DNA of 64,000 nt, taken from NCBI GenBank assembly GCA_036746695.1, contig DAIODP010000001.1:1240001-1304000 (forward strand), given 5' to 3'. The DNA is from UBA3006 sp036746695 (GTDB lineage: Bacteria; Actinomycetota; Acidimicrobiia; Acidimicrobiales; Ilumatobacteraceae). The translations under genes and the position numbers were made by a program. A model generated the notes under the pieces. That model searched no databases and was not told the origin of the DNA. It was given only the letters and a program-made list of their open reading frames with translations. Of this stretch, positions 59,521 through 64,000 are shown one piece after another. The first letter of the stretch is position 1; each line of letters opens with the position of its first letter.

Positions 59521-60347
59521 ATTGGATAGCGGGCATACCTAGCCCGTCAAGCGGCAGTTTGGATATTGGCCCGCTCACGCTCAATGCATACGGCGCAATG
59601 ATTGCGCTTGGCGTTGTTGCTGCAGTGTGGCTGAGCGGAAAGCGACTTGTTCAACGCGGTATCGGCACCACCGACGACATGAGTGCAATTGCAATGTGGG
59701 CGGTTCCGTCTGGCATTGTCGGTGCGCGGCTGTATCACGTGATTACCGACTGGCAGTTGTTTCGCGACAACCCAGGCGCAATTGTTCAGATTTGGAAGGG
59801 CGGCCTTGGTATCTGGGGCGGAATCGCACTCGGCACATTGGTTGGCATCGGTATAGCGCGCAAGCGTGGTTTGCCAGTCGGGTTGTTGCTGACGTGTGTT
59901 GCGCCGGCCCTCCCATTGGCGCAGAGCATCGGCCGTTGGGGCAACTGGTTTAATCAAGAGTTGTTTGGTCGTCCGACAACATTGCCATGGGGCCTCGAGG
60001 TTTCGGCGAGCACAGCCCAGGCGGCTGGGTACAACGCAGGAACTCAGTTTCATCCAACTTATTTGTATGAGTCGATTGCGTGTCTGTTGCTGTGTGGCGC
60101 ACTGATCGTGTTGGACAAAAAGGTTCCGATGCGCGCTGGTCGGTTGTTTTTCTCTTACACCGCTGGCTACACCGTGTTTCGGTTTTTTATCGAAGGCTTG
60201 CGTATCGACCCGGCAAATAGCGCTGGCGGATTGCGACTCAACCAATGGGTGTCGCTTGCCGTGTTTGCTGCTTCGTTGGCAGTAATTATTGCGATGCGCG
60301 GACGTCCCGCAACGACCGAGCCAACTCTTCCGGAATCAGCGGATTGA
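59517..60347 (+). CDS. lgt: Prolipoprotein diacylglyceryl transferase
   Basis: 276 residues from GTG 59517 (overlaps the previous TGA). Seven membrane helices are likely. GRWGNWFNQELFGRPTTLPW is the Lgt signature with the catalytic region. FHPTYLYESIACLLLCG and FFIEGLRIDP follow. Lgt adds diacylglycerol from phosphatidylglycerol to the lipobox Cys. The lnt-like gene lies in the divergent operon across the shared palindrome. The 3' end overlaps galT by 62 bp. Confidence 0.95.
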   Translation: MNWIAGIPSPSSGSLDIGPLTLNAYGAMIALGVVAAVWLSGKRLVQRGIGTTDDMSAIAMWAVPSGIVGARLYHVITDWQLFRDNPGAIVQIWKGGLGIWGGIALGTLVGIGIARKRGLPVGLLLTCVAPALPLAQSIGRWGNWFNQELFGRPTTLPWGLEVSASTAQAAGYNAGTQFHPTYLYESIACLLLCGALIVLDKKVPMRAGRLFFSYTAGYTVFRFFIEGLRIDPANSAGGLRLNQWVSLAVFAASLAVIIAMRGRPATTEPTLPESAD

Positions 60348-61152
60348 AATACTCGTTCGTTGATACTTCTGCTGCCGCGATGTAGCGCAACACATTGTTG
60401 GCTCGCCAAGGGGAAACTATTTCAATGTTGAGCCATGCGTTTTCGTGCTCTGGCCGATTTGTGGTTGGGCGTTGGTTGACCCACAGCATGTAGGGGATAG
60501 TCGGTGAAAAGAGTTGCTGCATGCGGGCGAGTGCATCGATCAGTGCTGCTGCGCACGCGTCTCGCTGTTCATTGTTTAACTCATCAAGCGTGCCCACCCT
60601 GATTTGCGGCGCTAATTCCAACGCGACGGGATACGCCGATGCAAGTGGAACCGACGTTGTCCAACCGTCAACCTCGGCAACAAGTAATTCGCTTGACGTT
60701 TGCGGGGCCCAGTTGTTTGCAACTCGTGCTGCCGTGCGTGCAGGAACATGATCAAACGCATAAATCTGCCCATGCGGGTGATCGATCGTTGCACCAACAT
60801 CGCGACCACGGTTTTCAAAAATCAAAACGTGTTCAACATCGTCGCGCTGCCCAAGTGCTGCTGTTCGACTGGCCCATAAATCGAGCACCTCACGAGCACC
60901 ACGCACCCCAAGACCTGCAAAAGTTTGTTGGTGGTCTGGCGAATACAGCACCACTTCGCACCGCTCGTTTGGCATTGCTGGCCAACGGTTGGGAAACCAC
61001 TTCACCGAATAGGGCTCGGGTGCTTCTAAGCCGCCTACACAAAAGGGACAAACATCGGTTGGCAGATTTGGGCGGTTCTGGCGGGACCCAACCACATGGA
61101 CAACGGTTCCGGTGGACGGGTCGACCCGAGGCGCGCCTGAAGAAGTGGTCAT
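60286..61152 (-). CDS. galT: Galactose-1-phosphate uridylyltransferase
   Basis: 288 residues, shorter than the enterobacterial enzyme, with one GalT domain pair. CPFCVGGLEAP is the first zinc motif and VGATIDHPHGQIYAF carries the catalytic H-P-H. It moves UMP between UDP-glucose and galactose 1-phosphate (Leloir pathway). It is divergent from an alpha-galactosidase with a 27-bp gap, and its 3' end overlaps lgt. galK and galE are not seen. Confidence 0.9.
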   Translation of the reverse strand: MTTSSGAPRVDPSTGTVVHVVGSRQNRPNLPTDVCPFCVGGLEAPEPYSVKWFPNRWPAMPNERCEVVLYSPDHQQTFAGLGVRGAREVLDLWASRTAALGQRDDVEHVLIFENRGRDVGATIDHPHGQIYAFDHVPARTAARVANNWAPQTSSELLVAEVDGWTTSVPLASAYPVALELAPQIRVGTLDELNNEQRDACAAALIDALARMQQLFSPTIPYMLWVNQRPTTNRPEHENAWLNIEIVSPWRANNVLRYIAAAEVSTNEYFNPLIPEELARSLRDVRASQ

Positions 61153-61179
61153 AGAGCAACACTCAAGGTACCGTGCGCG

Positions 61180-63333
61180 GTGGTGTCTACTTCGCAGCCC
61201 TTACCTCAATTGCATCACCTCGGCAACGAAACAACTTCAGTTGTAATCGACGTGGCAAGCGGTACGCCAGTCATCTCCTATTGGGGTTCGGCCATTGCGT
61301 CGTCGAGCAACGCGCTGGCGTCGTTGGCCGCTGCACAATCGAGGCCGCTGGTGTTTGGTGCTGCCGATGTCGAGGCACCGTTGTCGTTAGTACCAACACA
61401 TGCAGACGGCTCACTCGCTCGGCCAGGAATTGGCGGTCATCGCCCGGGCGGGCGCATGTGGGCGCCGCGGTTTTCGTTGCAGCACGTTGCAGCAACAAAC
61501 GAAACGATTACTACCACTGCCCTCGACGAAGTTGCGCAACTGCAACTGCATTGCACATTGTCGTTGGAGCACACGGGTGCGTTTACTGCTCGAGCAACTC
61601 TCGCAAACATCGGAACCACGCGCTACTTGTTAACCAACTTGTCGGTCACTCTTCCCATTGATTCGTCTGCAACCGAATTGCTCTCGCTTGGTGGCAGGTG
61701 GGCGCGGGAAGCAACATTGCAACGCACGCCGTTTACGCACGGCGCGTTCATTGCAGAGAACCGAAGTGGCCGAACCTCTCACGAACACATTCCGGCACTG
61801 TGGGCAGTGCAGCGCGACACAACCGAGTGGGCCGGCCAAGTGTGGGCTGCGCATCTGGCGTGGAGCGGCAACCATTCGGTGTTTGCCGAGGTGCTTCCCG
61901 ACGGCCGCAAGTACGCGCAATTTGGAGAGTTGTTACATCCTGGCGAATTGTGTTTAGAGCCAGGTGAAAAATACGAGACGCCGTTAGTCATCGCAGCGCA
62001 TTCCGATAGAGGCATGAACGAAGCATCGTGGGTGTTTCATCGCAACGTTCGAGCAAACAACAAGCACTCGTCGATGCGCGAGCCAAGAAAGGTTTCGCTC
62101 AACACGTGGGAAGCCGTTTATTTCAACCACGACGCACAACAATTGGGAGCGTTGGCCGAAACCGCCAGCCAGTGCGGTGTCGAGCGCTTTGTTCTGGATG
62201 ATGGTTGGTTTGGCGCACGTCGAAACGATGCTGCCGGCCTTGGTGATTGGGTGGTTTCCAAAGACGTGTATCCGCAAGGTCTTACGCCGTTGATTTCGCA
62301 CGTTCGCTCTTTGGGCATGCAGTTCGGTATTTGGGTCGAACCCGAAATGGTGAACGTTGATAGCAACGTGTACCGCCAGCACCCAGAGTGGGTGCTGAGC
62401 GAACCCGGTTATGCAGCCATTTTTTCGCGCAATCAGCTGGTGCTCAATTTGGCAATACCAGAAGCATTCGCGCATGTGGAACAGCAGCTTGATGCGCTGT
62501 TAAGCGATCACGACATTGCTTATGTCAAGTGGGACATGAACCGCGCGCATGTTCACGGCAGCGGCGCCGACGGTGCGGCTGGCTCGCATCATCAGACACT
62601 TGCCGTTTATCGCTTGCTCGATTCGCTACGGGCCAAGCATCCAACGGTCGAGTTCGAGTCGTGCGCATCTGGCGGCGGTCGAATTGATCACGCGATGTTG
62701 CAGAGAACCGAACGAGTGTGGACAAGCGACTGCAATGATGCCCTCGAGCGCCAACAGATTCAGAGGAACATTTCCATGTTGGTGCCGATCGAGGTGCTGG
62801 GTGCGCACATTGGACCACCTGTTGCTCACACCACGGGTAGAAGGCACACACTTGCGTTTCGCGGAGTGACGGCAATGTTTGGCCATCTGGGCATCGAGTG
62901 GAACTTGCTGCAAGCAAAGCCGCACGAGTTGTCGGCGCTTTCCGAAATCATTGGGATCTACAAGAAACATCGTGCGCTTTTGCACAGCGGAAATTTTGCT
63001 CGATACGAGGTTTCTACAGTTGACCCTCAATCCGCCGTTGCGCATGGAGTGATTTCGCAAGACAAGCGTGAGGCGCTGTTGTGTTACGCACAACTGCAAA
63101 CAGCCGCGAGCCTGGTGCCTGCAATGTGGAAAGTTTTTGGTTTAGATCCGCAAGCAAGTTATGTAGTTCGGCTTGTGGATTTGCCGGGCGGCGTGCAAGG
63201 TAGTGCGCGAACGTTGCCGCAGTGGTGCGTAAACCCGATCACGCTGACGGGCCAACAGTTGGCCACAGTTGGGCTGCAACCACCTGCGCTTCACCCAGAA
63301 TCTGCAGTCCTCATCCACCTGTTAAGCCAATAG
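61180..63333 (+). CDS. Alpha-galactosidase, glycoside hydrolase family 36
   Basis: 717 residues from GTG 61180. An N-terminal beta-sandwich is followed by a TIM barrel. VLDDGWFGARRNDAAGLGDW is the D-D-G-W-F motif. The nucleophile Asp452 is in YVKWDMNR, and FESCASGGGRIDHAML plus WTSDCNDA (acid/base Asp517) follow. It frees galactose from alpha-1,6-linked substrates such as raffinose or melibiose. No signal peptide is seen. The pair with galT suggests an alpha-galactoside catabolic unit. Confidence 0.94.
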   Translation: MVSTSQPLPQLHHLGNETTSVVIDVASGTPVISYWGSAIASSSNALASLAAAQSRPLVFGAADVEAPLSLVPTHADGSLARPGIGGHRPGGRMWAPRFSLQHVAATNETITTTALDEVAQLQLHCTLSLEHTGAFTARATLANIGTTRYLLTNLSVTLPIDSSATELLSLGGRWAREATLQRTPFTHGAFIAENRSGRTSHEHIPALWAVQRDTTEWAGQVWAAHLAWSGNHSVFAEVLPDGRKYAQFGELLHPGELCLEPGEKYETPLVIAAHSDRGMNEASWVFHRNVRANNKHSSMREPRKVSLNTWEAVYFNHDAQQLGALAETASQCGVERFVLDDGWFGARRNDAAGLGDWVVSKDVYPQGLTPLISHVRSLGMQFGIWVEPEMVNVDSNVYRQHPEWVLSEPGYAAIFSRNQLVLNLAIPEAFAHVEQQLDALLSDHDIAYVKWDMNRAHVHGSGADGAAGSHHQTLAVYRLLDSLRAKHPTVEFESCASGGGRIDHAMLQRTERVWTSDCNDALERQQIQRNISMLVPIEVLGAHIGPPVAHTTGRRHTLAFRGVTAMFGHLGIEWNLLQAKPHELSALSEIIGIYKKHRALLHSGNFARYEVSTVDPQSAVAHGVISQDKREALLCYAQLQTAASLVPAMWKVFGLDPQASYVVRLVDLPGGVQGSARTLPQWCVNPITLTGQQLATVGLQPPALHPESAVLIHLLSQ

Positions 63334-63344
63334 CATTAAGGGTT

Positions 63345-63653
63345 GTGGCAACTCCGCACAGCATCTCAATCGAAACAGTCGCAAAAGTTGCCAACCTGGC
63401 AAGGCTCAACTTGACGCCGCAAGAGATGGCCACCATGGCCCAGCAGTTGTCCGGCATGCTCGAACACTTTGGCGACATCGACAAACTGGATCTTTCGGCA
63501 GTTGTGCCAATGGCACAAGCCGTACCCCTCAAAAACGTTCTCCGCGAGGACGTGGTGATGCCAAGTCTCGACCGCGATGAAGTATTGGCCGCAGCACCCG
63601 ACGCACACGACGGCCGTTTTCGCGTTCCGCCTTCCGCAGGGCAGGAGTCGTAA
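63345..63653 (+). CDS. gatC: Aspartyl/glutamyl-tRNA(Asn/Gln) amidotransferase subunit C
   Basis: 102 residues from GTG 63345, with AAGGG just upstream; longer frames overlap the galactosidase. It has VAKVANLARLNLTPQEMATM, MLEHFGDIDKLDLSAVVP, LREDVVMPSLDRDEVL and APDAHDGRFRVPP. GatC stabilises the GatA-GatB complex that makes Gln-tRNA(Gln) or Asn-tRNA(Asn). gatA follows after 2 bp. Confidence 0.95.
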   Translation: MATPHSISIETVAKVANLARLNLTPQEMATMAQQLSGMLEHFGDIDKLDLSAVVPMAQAVPLKNVLREDVVMPSLDRDEVLAAAPDAHDGRFRVPPSAGQES

Positions 63654-63655
63654 CA

Positions 63656-64000
63656 ATGGCCACGCCATTTGCAACCGCCATTCAGATTGCGCAGTCCATC
63701 CGCGATGGTTCCACAACGGCATCCGCTGTACTGGAGCAACATCTTGCTCGCATCAACGAACGTGAAGGCGAAATTCATGCGTTCAACTTGGTGACGACTG
63801 ATCAGGCTCGCGCAACTGCTCAACACATCGACGAACAGGCGAAGGCGGGCAACGCACTCGGCGCTTTGGCTGGCGTGCCAGTTGCGCTCAAAGACAACAT
63901 GTGCACACGCGGCATCGCCACCACCTGCTCATCAAAGATTCTTGAAGGCTGGAAACCTCCGTACGACGCAACCGTGGTGACACGTCTGCAACAAGCGGGT
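63656..64000 (+). CDS. gatA: Aspartyl/glutamyl-tRNA amidotransferase subunit A, 3' end outside the window
   Basis: 115 residues from ATG 63656 to the right edge, all in frame. ARINEREGEIHAFNLV near residue 35 and LAGVPVALKDNMCTRGI are the GatA start; the Lys in ALKDN is the amidase catalytic Lys. TTCSSKILEGW begins the next conserved block. The rest of the amidase signature (the Ser-cisSer pair) lies outside. It hydrolyses glutamine to supply ammonia to GatB. Confidence 0.95.
   Translation, partial: MATPFATAIQIAQSIRDGSTTASAVLEQHLARINEREGEIHAFNLVTTDQARATAQHIDEQAKAGNALGALAGVPVALKDNMCTRGIATTCSSKILEGWKPPYDATVVTRLQQAG

Noticed and set aside
59547..60245. 232-codon frame antisense to lgt
   Set aside because: The Lgt signature on the plus strand is decisive; the antisense frame has no pattern.
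1..64000. tRNA, rRNA or CRISPR array
   Set aside because: Gaps are short and none shows a cloverleaf, rRNA motif or regularly spaced repeats on reading.

Overview
The window looks like a chromosomal segment of an actinobacterium, most probably of the class Acidimicrobiia (an Ilumatobacter-like, possibly aquatic lineage). The evidence is two WhiB iron-sulfur regulators, a SenX3/RegX3-type two-component pair beside PhoU and polyphosphate kinase, several F420-associated families (Ddn-like, PPOX-like and Zincin_2 proteins), a DUF4916 protein, adjacent genes of the actinobacterial type of haem pathway (hemE, ferrochelatase, protoporphyrinogen/coproporphyrinogen oxidase), a lone MreB, and moderate GC with frequent GTG starts. 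The lineage is inferred from gene content; no rRNA or tRNA gene is visible. Genes are packed very tightly. Most same-strand neighbours overlap or lie within 30 bp, and many convergent genes meet at their stop codons.

Left part (1-23.6 kb). A histidine ammonia-lyase tail is followed by a decayed acyl-CoA dehydrogenase (ACAD) locus: a truncated gene, an amidohydrolase on the other strand, then a second short ACAD tail remnant. Next come the threonine-catabolic pair tdh-kbl, a crotonase, the tRNA hydroxylase trhO with a doubtful 5' end, an alaA-engB-ppa-SRPBCC run, assorted oxidoreductases (two SDRs, an ACAD, an aldo-keto reductase, a 2OG-Fe(II) oxygenase, a succinate-semialdehyde dehydrogenase), a Nei-like glycosylase lacking the catalytic N-terminal proline, a lolD/FtsX-type ABC exporter and a 1-Cys peroxiredoxin.

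Middle part (23.7-47 kb). A 1680-residue secreted protein carries two complete subtilisin domains, two inhibitor-like propeptides and six fibronectin III domains. It is followed at once by a MoxR-like AAA+ ATPase and a VWA protein, with a nucleotidyl cyclase on the opposite strand between them. Then come a WhiB gene, a glutamate formimidoyltransferase, tatA and a phosphate/polyphosphate block: whiB-ppx on one strand and ppk1, phoU, senX3-like and regX3-like genes on the other. A Zincin_2 protein is paired with a membrane protein that resembles HtrA but has lost its catalytic residues. moaE, a small membrane protein and mreB form a run of three.

Right part (47-64 kb). A beta-glucosidase and a methyltransferase face a nine-gene minus-strand operon: M48 peptidase, hemE, hemH, hemY, lnt, an aldose epimerase, a GT4 glycosyltransferase, a methyltransferase and a prenyltransferase-like protein. 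It thus combines haem synthesis, lipoprotein N-acylation and an apparent glycolipid module. It shares a 16-bp palindrome plus a 14-bp tandem repeat with the divergent lipase-lgt operon. galT and an alpha-galactosidase form a divergent pair, followed by gatC and the start of gatA.

The points most worth a second look are the double-subtilisin protein, the pseudo-HtrA/Zincin_2 pair, the lnt product with Ser in place of the nucleophilic Cys, the palindromic operator at 58.7 kb, the ACAD recombination scar, and hairpins built around stop codons at convergent gene junctions.
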